The position numbers and the translations under genes were made by a program. A stretch of 64,000 nucleotides of DNA, taken from the NCBI GenBank assembly GCA_002270295.1, contig NISF01000009.1, positions 1-64,000 of the forward strand, read 5' to 3'. Numbering within the stretch: the first letter of the stretch is position 1; each line of letters starts with the position of its first letter. Shown one piece after another: positions 27,295 to 37,883 of the stretch. The stretch comes from Enterobacter sp. 10-1. GTDB taxonomy: Bacteria; Pseudomonadota; Gammaproteobacteria; Enterobacterales; Enterobacteriaceae. The notes beneath the pieces were generated by a model. The model did no database searches and was not told the DNA's origin. It saw nothing but the letters and a program-made list of their open reading frames with translations.

Positions 27295-29588
27295 CAGAAG
27301 TTCCCTCCCACCTCAATATCATCATGCTCGCTGCGGCTGTGATTGATATTGACCTCTTCGCGTCGCTGCATATCACGCTGTGTTTGCTCAGTCGCCAGCC
27401 AGGCGTCATACGCGTCCATGTCTTCAATTTCACCCGCATCATTCACCCCGGCTGGCAGCATATCCTGACCCTGTTCTGCGGACTGTTGCTCCAGTACCTG
27501 TTCCGTCCCACCCGCAGGCACAGCAGTCGCACCGGAAGTGGATGCCGCTGCCGCAGCTACAGGCCGGCTTAACGGAACGTTCGTGACTTGCGTGGCAGGA
27601 GCAGGAGACGCCGGGGCTTCAGGCGTCTTACCGGATTCATCGGCTGCCGGCGTTTTCGCCGTCGGCGGTGCTTTTACCGACGCAGGCGATATGCTGCCTC
27701 CTGCAGGCTTAGCCAGCTCAGGCTGAACGTCGGGGTTTCCTTCGTATTCGGCCGGCTCAGACACCTGCTCATCCGGCGTGAACAACGCACGGGCCAGACT
27801 GCCCTCTGCCTCCCGGGCTTCCAGCAGAGCACTGAGTCTTTCATCCACGCGCGCATCGAGACGGCGCTGAATAAATCCCTCGGCGATTTTCGGCCGGGAT
27901 TTGTATTTCAGAGCCAGCTTCACTGCCGGATACGGGCCCGGCAAGGTGACATAGCAGGACAGATCAGGCAGCGTCTGGATGTCGGAGTAACTAACGAGTG
28001 TTTCCCGTTCTTTTTCCTTGCCGGTCGACACGCCGTCACGCACCGGGTCCGCACCGTAAGAGTACTGCTCGCTGGCCTTGAGGATTTCTTTCTCACCGAT
28101 TTCGCCGGCGGCAAACTCAGCAATCTCTTTACTTGGGGAGCGGAAAAAGGCACGGGTGTTCATCACGTCGAACAGCGTCGCCGCGGGCTTCACGCCGTAA
28201 ATATCTTCGAGCTGGGCATAAGACTGGATACCAAACACGAAGCAGCCACCAAACTTACGGGCTTCAGGCAGGATTTCGACCAGGTCCGGCAGTTTGTGCA
28301 GCGTGGGTATCTCATCGCCAAATACCCAGATACGGCGGTTACGATTCTCCCCCAGAGCCAGAAGCCCACGAATGGCAATACTCAGCCACATCGAGATAAC
28401 CGGCTTCAGTGACGCATGCGTGTCCGCATTGGAGGAGATAAACAGCCAGCCGTTGGGCTGGTCCTCACGAACACCGCGCATCCAGTCGCGAATAGTGAAC
28501 GGCTCACCGTTTTTCTCGATCCCCTGCAGATAGCGAATGGCTTTGACGTAGTTGGTCAGTACGGCACGAATGGAGATAGCCGTTTTCTCAATCTTTTCCT
28601 CCACCAGGTTGGCTGCCGGCGTATCTTTCAGGTACGCGCGCAGCTTGTCGATTTTGATGGACAGCATGGTATTAACCAGCTTCTCATAGCTGCGGTCTTT
28701 GTCTTCTCGCATCAGGTAGGCACCTTCAGAGAAAATGGTGCGGCCAGAGCCCTGCCAGAAGGGATCATCATTTGACGTCATCGGGATAAGCGTATTAGAG
28801 ACGTTATCAAAATCCGGTAGCGTCAGGCATTCGCGCCATATATCCCAGGCAGCACAGCGGGAATCCAGTGGGTTGAGTATCTTATCTAAGGATGGGTCGT
28901 AATAACTTTTAACGAACTCGCAGGAACGGTCGTAGACAATGGCCATATCACCACGTGCACGCACGTAATTCAGCAGCCGGCGGATGACTTCGGATTTACC
29001 TGAGCCGACCGTACCGTGAAGACAGAAGTTCTGGATTTCAGAGTATTTAAGAATAGGCAGATCGCCAATTTTAATATCGGAGGCCACCCCATCGCGTTTC
29101 ATCTGGCGGGCCACTTCTTTTGGTTTATCGGAAAGCTGGCGCCCTCCGGTATTCTCGTCTTCGCTTTGCTGTTTCCCCTGGCGGCCCAGTACCCAGCTGG
29201 CGACAAAGAACGTCACAATACAGACGGTCAACGACACGATGGCGGCAAAAACGAAGCTGGTCCAGAGCTGCTCACCGCACCAGATGGTATATTTATCGGC
29301 AAGGATTTGCTCCGAATTATATTCCAGCGACTTCCCATAATAGTTAATCGTATAGACCGGCTGGGAGCGAATAATATCGCGCATGGGCGCCAGTGTCGTA
29401 CACCACCAGTAGACGCAGCCGTTAACGAAAGTTTGCCAGCTGAGCCGGTACATCAGCATCAACCCGCACAACACCCAGAAAATAATAAAAAGCACATAGA
29501 ATATAATATTGGCAATCTGGCCAAACATGCGAAAACGCATATTGGCAATCTGACCGCCTTGCGTCATATCTTTGGCATTAAAACTCAT
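27294..29588 (-). CDS. traD: TraD coupling protein (T4CP)
   Basis: 764-residue hexameric ATPase that docks the TraI-DNA relaxosome at the secretion channel. Two N-terminal membrane spans, Walker [12 protein letters not shown] near residue 190-200, and Walker B in [10 protein letters not shown]. The C-terminal tail is long, Pro/Ala/Thr-rich, and ends in acidic and aromatic residues (DDIEVGGNF) like the TraM-binding tail of F TraD, but without the Gln-rich repeats of F. Last gene before traI. Confidence 0.95.
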   Translation of the reverse strand: MSFNAKDMTQGGQIANMRFRMFGQIANIIFYVLFIIFWVLCGLMLMYRLSWQTFVNGCVYWWCTTLAPMRDIIRSQPVYTINYYGKSLEYNSEQILADKYTIWCGEQLWTSFVFAAIVSLTVCIVTFFVASWVLGRQGKQQSEDENTGGRQLSDKPKEVARQMKRDGVASDIKIGDLPILKYSEIQNFCLHGTVGSGKSEVIRRLLNYVRARGDMAIVYDRSCEFVKSYYDPSLDKILNPLDSRCAAWDIWRECLTLPDFDNVSNTLIPMTSNDDPFWQGSGRTIFSEGAYLMREDKDRSYEKLVNTMLSIKIDKLRAYLKDTPAANLVEEKIEKTAISIRAVLTNYVKAIRYLQGIEKNGEPFTIRDWMRGVREDQPNGWLFISSNADTHASLKPVISMWLSIAIRGLLALGENRNRRIWVFGDEIPTLHKLPDLVEILPEARKFGGCFVFGIQSYAQLEDIYGVKPAATLFDVMNTRAFFRSPSKEIAEFAAGEIGEKEILKASEQYSYGADPVRDGVSTGKEKERETLVSYSDIQTLPDLSCYVTLPGPYPAVKLALKYKSRPKIAEGFIQRRLDARVDERLSALLEAREAEGSLARALFTPDEQVSEPAEYEGNPDVQPELAKPAGGSISPASVKAPPTAKTPAADESGKTPEAPASPAPATQVTNVPLSRPVAAAAASTSGATAVPAGGTEQVLEQQSAEQGQDMLPAGVNDAGEIEDMDAYDAWLATEQTQRDMQRREEVNINHSRSEHDDIEVGGNF

Positions 29589-29810
29589 GGCAATAATCCG
29601 TCAGCAGACCATTGAGGAAGGAATGCCGGACATAATGAAATATCCGACAGAAGGTCATTACATCGTTCCGCCGATGGCGGCAACGCCTCACAGATGCACA
29701 AATAAATTGCGCACCCGCTCACCGTTGAGTAGAGGTAGAGAGCAAGTAGGAAAAAATATCCCAACTCTGCAGATTAAGCCGGGATAATATTATCAAAAAA
29801 TTAGAGAAGC

Positions 29811-30482
29811 TTATTTATTCATTATATCACAGGCTTGTTTATAGCCGTGCTCACACGATTTCCTCAGATATACATAACCGGTATGCTGGTTCATAGACAC
29901 CCCACTACCGTTAGAGTATGAAACATATAGATTGAATTCAGCCTGACCGTTTCCTTTATCAGATGCCTTTTCCCACCAGTCTACCGCTTTACTCATACTA
30001 CGCTCTACACAGACTCCCCGTAAGTAGTAATTGCCGATATTAAGATATGCCATATCATAGCCTTTACCTGCTGAGGCATTTAAAAGCTCCAGTATCCTAT
30101 TACAGCGTGAATCGCGAGAATCTGATTCCGAATACAACATTGCCAAATCATTTTGCGCCCTTGGGTCACCATTACGGGAGGCTTTAACAAACCATTCCTC
30201 AGCTTTTTTGAGGTTTTTCTTAACCCCTTTCCCGTAAAAATAGAATGACCCCATATCTGCCTGCGCCTCAGCGTTGCCTTGCATTGCCGCCTTACCAAGC
30301 CAATAGAAGGCCTTTTCATAATCCCCGGACACTATCATATACATCCTACCCATTTTGAATTGTGCTTGGGCATCCCCTGCAATAGCATCTTTCTTAGTCT
30401 TGCTATAGTAGTCATCGTTTGCCAGTGCATTAAAGAGAGTAAAAATAAAAATCGCACCAATTAAGACATTACTTTTTTTCAC
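29811..30482 (-). CDS. Sel1-repeat periplasmic protein in the traS-traT position
   Basis: 223 residues starting from a GTG with AGGAG eight bases upstream, giving a proper signal peptide (MKKSNVLIGAIFIF..ALA). The rest is a row of Sel1-like helical repeats (for example GDAQAQFKMGRMY, GNAEAQADMGSFYFYGKG, GDPRAQNDLAML, GNGQAEFNLYVSY) with four Cys late in the protein. Such repeats mediate protein contacts in the envelope. In F this place holds traT. Function unknown; surface or entry exclusion is possible but unproven. Confidence 0.7.
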   Translation of the reverse strand: MKKSNVLIGAIFIFTLFNALANDDYYSKTKKDAIAGDAQAQFKMGRMYMIVSGDYEKAFYWLGKAAMQGNAEAQADMGSFYFYGKGVKKNLKKAEEWFVKASRNGDPRAQNDLAMLYSESDSRDSRCNRILELLNASAGKGYDMAYLNIGNYYLRGVCVERSMSKAVDWWEKASDKGNGQAEFNLYVSYSNGSGVSMNQHTGYVYLRKSCEHGYKQACDIMNK

Positions 30483-30535
30483 ATCGATATCTCCTTGCAT
30501 CTAAATTTAGCATTTAAAATTTAAAAACTTCCCGC

Positions 30536-31174
30536 TCAGTAATCCGTGTGACTGTTAATACCATAGAGATCTCCGCAAATATCGACCCCACCGATCATTG
30601 GCATCCCACTCGCAGGATTTGTATCATGAAACCCACAATCAAACCCCGTGCCGCTGAATATGTCACCTCCACATTTTGAATCGTATTCAGCATCAACAGA
30701 AAAAACATCGTGACTTATATCGATTAGAGAACCTGTAACGCAACCTGAGCAATAAGATGAAGAACCGCCAATAATGTTGCCACTTGTTACAAGCCGGAAA
30801 TCATGCTCCCCCGACGAAAATGAAGAGTCATTACTGTAACTACGATAATTAACACAGCTACGGTTTACAGAGATTATATTTACTTGAGGATTCAACCACA
30901 GGCGCCTACTGAGATAAAATGGATGAAAGAAAAACACAAGCATTAAACAAAGAGCAGGGTGAATTAGTACAGATAAAAACACAAAAGCCATGTACTTTAA
31001 GTTTTTCTCACAAGGAGAAGGATACCTCCCTCTCCTCTGAACAACATATTTCACATACTCAAAAATGCCTAACCAAATTACTGACATAGCGATAAGAAAA
31101 ATAACAGCGAATGGGGAAATGCTATGTAATAAACATGAGAAACATACCATCAACAACATAAAAAAAATTTTCAC
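30536..31174 (-). CDS. Membrane protein with Cys-rich C-terminal domain, traS position
   Basis: 212 residues from a GTG start. There are two or three hydrophobic spans in the first 90 residues (MLLMVCFSCL, FAVIFLIAMSVIWLGIF, AFVFLSVLIHPALCLMLVFFF), then a soluble domain of about 120 residues with six or more Cys and many Gly/Ser/Asp. It lies directly after traG, the slot of the TraS entry-exclusion protein in F, whose partner is TraG. A TraS-like role is inferred from position only; sequence resemblance to TraS is not evident. Confidence 0.6.
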   Translation of the reverse strand: MKIFFMLLMVCFSCLLHSISPFAVIFLIAMSVIWLGIFEYVKYVVQRRGRYPSPCEKNLKYMAFVFLSVLIHPALCLMLVFFFHPFYLSRRLWLNPQVNIISVNRSCVNYRSYSNDSSFSSGEHDFRLVTSGNIIGGSSSYCSGCVTGSLIDISHDVFSVDAEYDSKCGGDIFSGTGFDCGFHDTNPASGMPMIGGVDICGDLYGINSHTDY

Positions 31175-31198
31175 ACCCTCTCCCTAAAACGCCTATAC

Positions 31199-34021
31199 TT
31201 AACGTTTATGTCTCTCTTGGAAATCGAGAGATTTTTTCGTCAACTCATCTCGGGTATCGGCCCCGGGAATTAACTCTTGCGCTTCCTTTCTGGTATTATA
31301 TTCACTTTCAAATTTATTTCCTTCTGATTTGTGGTGATTTTCCAGATCGGTCTGCTGTTTTCTCACCTCACCGCCCTGTTGGGCTATCTTATTACTGGTT
31401 TCCAGATGTGCTTGTTTATTCTCAGCAATCATCCCTTCTACGCTCTGGTCTACGCTCTCTTTAATCCCTGCATCCCTAGTCATCGAATTTATATTTCCAC
31501 TATTCTGCCCGTAATCCGCCATCACTGTGCCACGATCGCCACCGCCTGATACACCAGACATGTTCTGGCCAATTGCCTCTCGTCCCTGTTGATAAGCACC
31601 ATCAACCTTTGGCTCAACCTGCGCTTTGACGAATTCACGCGCCAGGGCCTCACGTTGTGCTGCCACTTCCGGCGAACTGGTATTTGTCAGGATAGCTTCC
31701 GCATTCTGCGGAGAACGTTGTTGGACAAAGTTAGCAAACTGCTGCGTCAGATTCTCGCTCATCTGGCCGCTCATGCTTTCGGTACGCGACGCCATTTCAC
31801 TGAATTCATGGCTACGTGTACGGCTGTTTGTATATTGGTCGTAGCTGTTTTTCGCACTGGAAAGTGACGCAGAGAACTGGTCCACGCGGGAGCTGGCATT
31901 ATTATCTGTTGTATTACCAGAAGTGCTGGTTTTATGGCTGGTAATATAATCAGACGCCTCTTTAAAGTCTTTTGCTGCCTGACTACTTATATCATGACGA
32001 CTGTCTTCTGAATGACGGCCAGATTGTCCAACCGTATCTGTTGAACCAGTACTAGCAGTGCCAGTTATTGAAGCTTTTCCACCGACTTCCGCTCGTCCCC
32101 CAGTACCGAAAACTTCAAAACCACCGCTTACTTTAGCGCTGCCATAAATTTCACCAGATACAGACCCTTTCGTTGACTTATCCATCAACTGCTGGAAAGA
32201 CTCTTCATTGCTGATGTTGTTGGCTTTTGCATTAGAAACAACAGCATTCCACATTTTACTTCTGGCCATCGAATCCTGCGACGACTCAGTATTATCAGCG
32301 CCTGACGTAATGGAAGCGCTGGTCCCCATATTTGTGCCAAACTGCTTCAGGCTGTTCCAGGCGCTGGTCACGCTACTGTTATAGCCCTGCAGAGAGCTCT
32401 CTGCCTGGACGTCAGATTCCCGTGCCATCTGCTGCTGGGCACTGGCTATCTGCCGGCCTACATTAATATCCACCGGCAGTTTTGACATCGCGCCGCTGCT
32501 GTCCCAGACCATCGAACCATCCCGGGTCTGTGTACCCATGCCTCCGTTCCCCAGTTGCCGGGACATCTGTCCAAATGCCGTTGAACTGTTGGTGTTCCAG
32601 CTGTTTCCGCTGACATTGTCCGTCTGCATATTCGAAAACGAGTAATTCCCGTCTACCACGCTGGAAGAGGCCTGCGACGTCGAGCTGAGGCCCGACGAGG
32701 CAAAATGGCTGTACGCGCTGGAGAACCCTGCCCCCATACTTTTAATCATGGCCCAGGTTAAGGGAGGGATCATCATCGAGATGTAGCCCGCGGTCGTTGC
32801 AATATCCGAGTTTTTCAGCTGGACCTGAGAGAGTTCAGACAGAACCACCGGTACTCCATTTTGCTTCGCATAATACGCCATCGCACTGTTCAGAATGGCG
32901 TACAGCAGAGGCCAGGACTGCAGCCACATCAGCGCATAAAAGTAACCCTTGATGACCTGCATTGTCATCATGTTGAACATGGCGGCCATCACCATGATCG
33001 GAAACAGGCCAATCATGATCCCCATCACGACCGTCTGCATCAACGGCAGGGAGCGTAATGCCTGGTGGCCCATTGTCGCCTGTGCCAGGCGTTGTTTCTC
33101 CAGCGAAGAGGTGTTGGCGATGTTCACCAGGCTGGCCGTATCACCACTGCGGGCCGCGTAGCTCTGAATACCGCTGCGCAGGGCATTCATGGTGACATTC
33201 TGGCGGATTATCTGTCCCGCGCTCTGCCCCGAGCTGTAGAAGAAGTTATAGCTGTCACCGATCATCTGGCTGAACAGCAGGTCCGGGTTGGGTTTGCCAC
33301 CAAAGAGCTGGCGCACATAGTAGTTCCAGGTTTTCCCGCCGGTCTGAGAATCCAGCGCCAAGGCTGATTTCAAATCACGGGAGGCTTCCTGACAGGTTTT
33401 AAACTGATTATTTTTATCAAATACCCCGCGCAGCGGGCTGGGGTTAGAGAAAATAATGGTGTACGGATCAGAGGAATTCAGCAGTTCCTCAAACGAGTAC
33501 TTATGGTTGAGGAAAATGTCGCCCATGACGCAGTTCTGCACATAGTCGGAGAACAACGTGGTGATCTCCGGGTTCTGCGATAAAAAGTCGGTGCTTTTAG
33601 CGATTAAATTACTGCCAAACAGCATCCCTGTTTTACTGTACGTCACGCTGTCGGGCAGGGAGAAAATCATCTCATAGCTCTGTACCAGCGCATTCCCGAC
33701 GCGTGTTGTCAGCGAGGCAGGAATAGCCAGGCCTATCGGGACGTTGTCGACCTGATAGACCTGAGAGACATTACTGTAGTCGATAATCTGCACTGGTTTG
33801 CGAATGACGACCAGCATCGAGACCAGCGTCAGGGCAAACACCCAGCCGACCAGATCCATAACGTTATGCTTTTTCACCCAGCTGCAGGCGACAATCAGCA
33901 CGGAAAAGGCGATACACATTTTCTCGATGGAGGACCAGGTACCGGTACTCATGAAAGCGGCAATGGCATTCAGGTTACCCCGAAACCAGTCGCCGCCGGC
34001 TATCGTGTAGATTTCCAGCAT
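31199..34021 (-). CDS. traG: TraG mating-pair stabilisation and entry exclusion protein
   Basis: 940 residues, like F TraG. The N-terminal part (to about 450) is an inner-membrane VirB6-type polytopic region needed for pilus assembly. The C-terminal part is periplasmic, Gln/Ser/Asn-rich, with helical repeats, and in F stabilises mating pairs and is read by the recipient's exclusion protein. The start overlaps the traH stop by one base. Confidence 0.93.
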   Translation of the reverse strand: MLEIYTIAGGDWFRGNLNAIAAFMSTGTWSSIEKMCIAFSVLIVACSWVKKHNVMDLVGWVFALTLVSMLVVIRKPVQIIDYSNVSQVYQVDNVPIGLAIPASLTTRVGNALVQSYEMIFSLPDSVTYSKTGMLFGSNLIAKSTDFLSQNPEITTLFSDYVQNCVMGDIFLNHKYSFEELLNSSDPYTIIFSNPSPLRGVFDKNNQFKTCQEASRDLKSALALDSQTGGKTWNYYVRQLFGGKPNPDLLFSQMIGDSYNFFYSSGQSAGQIIRQNVTMNALRSGIQSYAARSGDTASLVNIANTSSLEKQRLAQATMGHQALRSLPLMQTVVMGIMIGLFPIMVMAAMFNMMTMQVIKGYFYALMWLQSWPLLYAILNSAMAYYAKQNGVPVVLSELSQVQLKNSDIATTAGYISMMIPPLTWAMIKSMGAGFSSAYSHFASSGLSSTSQASSSVVDGNYSFSNMQTDNVSGNSWNTNSSTAFGQMSRQLGNGGMGTQTRDGSMVWDSSGAMSKLPVDINVGRQIASAQQQMARESDVQAESSLQGYNSSVTSAWNSLKQFGTNMGTSASITSGADNTESSQDSMARSKMWNAVVSNAKANNISNEESFQQLMDKSTKGSVSGEIYGSAKVSGGFEVFGTGGRAEVGGKASITGTASTGSTDTVGQSGRHSEDSRHDISSQAAKDFKEASDYITSHKTSTSGNTTDNNASSRVDQFSASLSSAKNSYDQYTNSRTRSHEFSEMASRTESMSGQMSENLTQQFANFVQQRSPQNAEAILTNTSSPEVAAQREALAREFVKAQVEPKVDGAYQQGREAIGQNMSGVSGGGDRGTVMADYGQNSGNINSMTRDAGIKESVDQSVEGMIAENKQAHLETSNKIAQQGGEVRKQQTDLENHHKSEGNKFESEYNTRKEAQELIPGADTRDELTKKSLDFQERHKR

Positions 34022-35388
34022 CAGAGGCTTCCTCCAAATCGATAGTTGTTCTGGTAGCGGGTCATCATGCGGGCGGATACCTGTTGACGCATGTAGCTCA
34101 TCTGCCGGTCAACGACCAGCAGCGCGTCCTGCTGCACCTGTACCCGGGACTGAAAAGCGGCAATCTGCACACTCGCCTGGTTCAGGTTCTCGAGGATCAT
34201 GTCCATCGTCGACTGCGGGTAGTTTCCGGTTGCGACCATTGCACGGGCCTGCTGGATCAGCTCCTGAATGTACTGCAGCAGGATGTCGTAGCCGATATAG
34301 TCCGTCAGCTGGTAAAGCAGGGTATTCGAGACCCCGAGCATCTGCGGGTCAACCAGGTATTTAAAGACCGGGATGGTAGTGCTGGAAATAAACCCTTTCT
34401 CCTGTTCCGTCAGTTTTTCATCCGCCACAGCCTTGTTCTGGATGCTGCTCAGTAGCGTGGAAATCTGGTTCTTCAGCGCCTTGTTTGCGGCTATAGTTAC
34501 CGTCGCATCCGCAACCACCTTGAGACATTTATCGGAATCATTGCAGTGGTAAATTTTTGCTGATCCCCCCTCCATCATCGCCTTAATCAGGTCCTGATCC
34601 GTGGTCCGTGCCGGCAGCGGCGTAATTTCACTGTTCTCGCCAAAAATAAGGGTACCGGTCAGCGTCATAACAAACTCTTTCAGCTCTTTATTGCCGTCGA
34701 AGAGCCGGTTTTTGGACAGGGCATTCCACATGATGTTGATGTTCTTCATCACACGCTCCTTGTCCTTGTCGCTGGCCTTGTCCTGCACCTTGTCCATCTG
34801 CCCTCCTACCGAACAGCCCTGTCGGGACGCGGCCCAGTCCGAAAAGATATTGCTCTCGCCCGCGATATCCTGGCAGACCTTCTGCTGCGCCACCTGGGTG
34901 CGAGGAAACAGCCCTCCGACAATCCCCTGCGCGGCCTGGCAGCTGCTGAGGTTCATGCTGTTGATGTCGCTGGCCATCTTCTGCAGGAAGTCCTTTGCGG
35001 TCTTGATTTCGGGTACAGTGGTCTGCAGCGCCAGGTCAAAAAAGTAGCCAACGGCATTACTCATAATTTGTTTGCCGAAGCGCTGTATCTGTTCGCTGTT
35101 GATAAAGGAGAACGAACCCAGATACGCATCGATGCCGCCGCAACCGGCATTGATATCCGGCAGGGTCATACTGACCAGTTGGATCGTTTTCACCTGTGTT
35201 CTGGCATACAGCGAACCGCCGGAAGCGTAACCCGCCGCCTGTCCCTGCCAGACCTGGGGCTGACTGGTATTAGAAGCGAACCCCAGCTTATTGAAGAAAT
35301 TATTCATATCGCCATTCACATCAGCGGCAGCAGTGAATGACATCCCCAGCAGCACACCACAAAACAATGACAGCGGTTTAATTCTCAT
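34021..35388 (-). CDS. traH: TraH F-pilus assembly protein
   Basis: 455 residues, near the 458 of F. The start is the ATG with GGAGG eight bases upstream, giving a clean signal peptide (MRIKPLSLF..AAAD); an ATG five codons earlier lacks this. Periplasmic, with conserved Cys (NAGCGGIDAYLGSFSFI, NLSSCQAAQG) and a C-terminal coiled coil. Part of the F-specific TraW/TraU/TraF/TraH/TrbC group needed for pilus extension and retraction. Confidence 0.94.
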   Translation of the reverse strand: MRIKPLSLFCGVLLGMSFTAAADVNGDMNNFFNKLGFASNTSQPQVWQGQAAGYASGGSLYARTQVKTIQLVSMTLPDINAGCGGIDAYLGSFSFINSEQIQRFGKQIMSNAVGYFFDLALQTTVPEIKTAKDFLQKMASDINSMNLSSCQAAQGIVGGLFPRTQVAQQKVCQDIAGESNIFSDWAASRQGCSVGGQMDKVQDKASDKDKERVMKNINIMWNALSKNRLFDGNKELKEFVMTLTGTLIFGENSEITPLPARTTDQDLIKAMMEGGSAKIYHCNDSDKCLKVVADATVTIAANKALKNQISTLLSSIQNKAVADEKLTEQEKGFISSTTIPVFKYLVDPQMLGVSNTLLYQLTDYIGYDILLQYIQELIQQARAMVATGNYPQSTMDMILENLNQASVQIAAFQSRVQVQQDALLVVDRQMSYMRQQVSARMMTRYQNNYRFGGSL

Positions 35389-35764
35389 CCTTGCCACCTC
35401 CATTATTGTTTCTTGTCCATTTGAAAAGCACGAAATCCAGGGCGTACGATAAAGAATTCAGCAAACCAAAAAAGATATAAACCGCAAGGCAGCCAGCAGA
35501 TAGCGAAAGAAATATAAACGGAACAAAATTTTTCAAGATATTCCAGAGGTCTTTTATATTTTTCTCTACCGTTACGCCTCTGGATAGCAATTCAACGGTC
35601 AGCCAGTCAAAAAACTTATCCGTCATAAACCACAAGCTAAAAGCAGCGACTACAAACATAAAAAACAAATAAAGAAAAACTCTCAGTCTTTTCCTGACAT
35701 CCGCGGTATGTTCTCTGACTTTATTAAAACTTTCTTCTGAGGGTTTACTGATTAGGTTATCCAT
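35378..35764 (-). CDS. trbF: TrbF-like inner-membrane protein
   Basis: 128 residues with an N-terminal charged segment (FNKVREHTADVRKRLR) and two long hydrophobic spans. Size, charge pattern and location between trbB and traH match TrbF of F. The start overlaps the trbB stop; its end overlaps traH. TrbF is dispensable in F and its role is unclear. Confidence 0.65.
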   Translation of the reverse strand: MDNLISKPSEESFNKVREHTADVRKRLRVFLYLFFMFVVAAFSLWFMTDKFFDWLTVELLSRGVTVEKNIKDLWNILKNFVPFIFLSLSAGCLAVYIFFGLLNSLSYALDFVLFKWTRNNNGGGKDEN

Positions 35765-36323
35765 TATTGGGCGTCCCCATCATTTGAAATACCGTATCCA
35801 TTCTGGCCATAAACCCCTGAGCATCGGTGGCGCCCTGCAGAATCGGCCAGGCCGCCAGCGTATTCACATTCACCAGAAACGTGGTCGGGGTAGCCACCGG
35901 GATATTCGGGAAAAAAGTCTGCATCACGTCAGGCGGTACCGGCAGGGCTTCAGGGAACGACTCGTCCCCCTGTCCGTCGATCGTGTAAGAGAACACCGAG
36001 AATCCGTATTGTCCGGACAGCTGCTTCAGAACCGGGTCAAACTTATGGCAGTACGGGCAGTGCCCCTGCATAAACAACACCACTTTCCAGTCGCTAAGAT
36101 TGACCTGTTTGCCGTTGCTGAGCCGGTACCAGCGGGCCTGAGAGACCGGCTTCGCGGACGTGGGTGCGCCAGCGGACGACGCCGGTGCCGAACCTGTTAT
36201 GCCCTGCGGGTCCCAGAGAGATTTCACTTCATCGAGCGTACCGGCCCAGGTCACGGGAGAAAGTGCCAGCAGCAGGGCCGCCGTTGTGATACCCGCCCTA
36301 ATTGTCTTCAGGTTGCTTTTCAC
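35757..36323 (-). CDS. trbB: TrbB thioredoxin-like disulfide protein
   Basis: 188 residues from a GTG with AGGAG seven bases upstream, which yields a signal peptide (MKSNLKTIRA..TWA). Thioredoxin fold with active site C89-PY-C92 (QGHCPYCHKF), the DsbC-like isomerase thought to help disulfide formation in periplasmic transfer proteins. Overlaps the end of traQ by 26 bases. Confidence 0.9.
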   Translation of the reverse strand: MKSNLKTIRAGITTAALLLALSPVTWAGTLDEVKSLWDPQGITGSAPASSAGAPTSAKPVSQARWYRLSNGKQVNLSDWKVVLFMQGHCPYCHKFDPVLKQLSGQYGFSVFSYTIDGQGDESFPEALPVPPDVMQTFFPNIPVATPTTFLVNVNTLAAWPILQGATDAQGFMARMDTVFQMMGTPNNG

Positions 36324-36534
36324 GGGCCTTCTCCTGTTTTTCTGCTTCAGCAATCAGGGCATTCAGAATTCGGTATCCACCAAATATCACCATACCCAAC
36401 CCCAGAATCTCCCCGGCCTGAACGGCCAGCTCAGGCTGTTTTCTGACGAGCCTGGCAATCAGGTGGAAAAACACGCCCACCGCCAGCACCCACATTCCCG
36501 TAATATCCAAATCAGGGAACCGAATCTTTCGCAT
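36298..36534 (-). CDS. traQ: TraQ propilin chaperone
   Basis: 78 residues from an ATG with GGAG six bases upstream. LDITGMWVLAVGVFFHLIAR is close to the first span of F TraQ, followed by a second span and a charged tail. It guides TraA propilin insertion into the inner membrane. Sits between traF and trbB, as in F. Confidence 0.85.
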   Translation of the reverse strand: MRKIRFPDLDITGMWVLAVGVFFHLIARLVRKQPELAVQAGEILGLGMVIFGGYRILNALIAEAEKQEKAREKQPEDN

Positions 36535-36544
36535 GACACACTCC

Positions 36545-37297
36545 TTAAAAATTGGGTTTAAAGTCGCTGGAGACATAGAGGAACTGTTTCGCCAGGTCGT
36601 CCTGGCTGATAAAGCCGTAACTGAGGGGTTTAACCTGCCCGCTTTTGGGATTGACCAGCATCATCGCGGGGAAGAACTTCACGCCGAGCTGTTGTGCCTG
36701 TCCCTGGTCCAGCCGGCTGTCGGGGAGCATGGGATTCACCACACCGTCGACGGAGACCGGTATCACGCTCAGTCCGTAGGTTTCGCGGAAGTTTTTAATG
36801 ACCTGGACCAGTTGCCCGTCGATGGCCTCCCGGCCGCGGTAGAAAAACATCACGCCATAGTGCTGGGCCAGGGAGGAGATTGCCTTGCGCTGTTCGGCGT
36901 AGTCGGCAGCCAGCTGGTTTTTCACGGTGCCGTTGTAGTGGCTGTACTGCAGGTTGTAGTCCAGCTCGGGGTTTTCCAGCATGGCCTTCTTCGCGCTCAT
37001 CGAGAACAGGCCAGCCTGCTGCGTCCAGTAGTTCTGTAGCCGGAAATACTTCACGAAATTGTCAGATGAGGGGTAAAGAATAGCCTCGTAAAGCGATCGC
37101 TTTGTGGCCGTCTGCAGCTGCGCCAGCTTCTCAAGGATGTCCTGCTTTGCCGGCGGTGGCACAGGCGTGGCAGGCGTTTCCGGGTCTGTTTTTTTTAGCT
37201 GCTCGTTATACCATTGCCAGCCCGCATCTTTCGCCCAGGCCGGCATCAGGGTGCAACAAAGGCACCCCGCCAGTATGGCGGCATGTAGTTTTCCCAT
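36545..37297 (-). CDS. traF: TraF pilus assembly protein
   Basis: 250 residues from the ATG giving a signal peptide (MGKLHAAILAG..AWA), against 247 in F. C-terminal thioredoxin-like fold without the CxxC pair (FFYRGREAIDGQ at the active-site position), as in F TraF. Periplasmic, required for pilus assembly. Confidence 0.92.
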   Translation of the reverse strand: MGKLHAAILAGCLCCTLMPAWAKDAGWQWYNEQLKKTDPETPATPVPPPAKQDILEKLAQLQTATKRSLYEAILYPSSDNFVKYFRLQNYWTQQAGLFSMSAKKAMLENPELDYNLQYSHYNGTVKNQLAADYAEQRKAISSLAQHYGVMFFYRGREAIDGQLVQVIKNFRETYGLSVIPVSVDGVVNPMLPDSRLDQGQAQQLGVKFFPAMMLVNPKSGQVKPLSYGFISQDDLAKQFLYVSSDFKPNF

Positions 37298-37319
37298 AAT
37301 GAATACCTTTTTGACTGAA

Positions 37320-37646
37320 TTAATTCGGCTGGCGTGAAATATGTTGATAGACGATGTATTTATCGAGACTGACCGTTTTCGTTTCAGGGTCAGTGCGTCC
37401 CTCAAACCGGAAACCGTTGCAGTACAGTGTAAGATTATTCATTTCTAATGCCGTACGTTCACCGTTCCTGATAACCCACGCAGCCTGCGAGCTCCTGTCA
37501 CACTGAATACCCCAGGCCCGGTTGGTGGCCAGAAACGCATTAATCTGTTTATCCCGCCACAGGCTGTAAGACATGATGCTGATCAGAAAAACGACAAACA
37601 CGCCGACAAACACGATCACCAGCCCGTATGATTTGTTCTCTTTCAT
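37320..37646 (-). CDS. Small single-span membrane protein between traN and traF
   Basis: 108 residues. One N-terminal span (YGLVIVFVGVFVVFLISIM), then a periplasmic domain with two Cys (C49, C75). It occupies the position of trbE in F, but I cannot match it to TrbE by sequence. Located 22 bases upstream of the traF start. Confidence 0.55.
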   Translation of the reverse strand: MKENKSYGLVIVFVGVFVVFLISIMSYSLWRDKQINAFLATNRAWGIQCDRSSQAAWVIRNGERTALEMNNLTLYCNGFRFEGRTDPETKTVSLDKYIVYQHISRQPN

Positions 37647-37655
37647 CCCTGCCCC

Positions 37656-37883
37656 TTATTTTCTTTTTTGCAAAATCCCTACTAAAGCAGAAATAAACAG
37701 GTGACTCATCAACCAGAAAAAGCCGACTATAAGGATAAAAACCACACTCTCAATATAATCACTGCCCGATGTCCCTTTGACGGCATCCCATGAAAAATAC
37801 ACCACAGGGGAGATAATAATTATCGTCAGCACCAGTCTCAGAGAAAAATCGACAACAGGATGTTTAGCAAAGCTAACTATCAC
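37656..37883 (-). CDS. Small two-span membrane protein
   Basis: 75 residues from a GTG with GGAGG six bases upstream, beginning inside the end of the upstream gene. Two hydrophobic spans (LRLVLTIIIISPVVYFSW and SVVFILIVGFFWLMSHLFI). No family recognised. Part of a trio of small membrane genes between traN and traF. Confidence 0.5.
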   Translation of the reverse strand: MIVSFAKHPVVDFSLRLVLTIIIISPVVYFSWDAVKGTSGSDYIESVVFILIVGFFWLMSHLFISALVGILQKRK

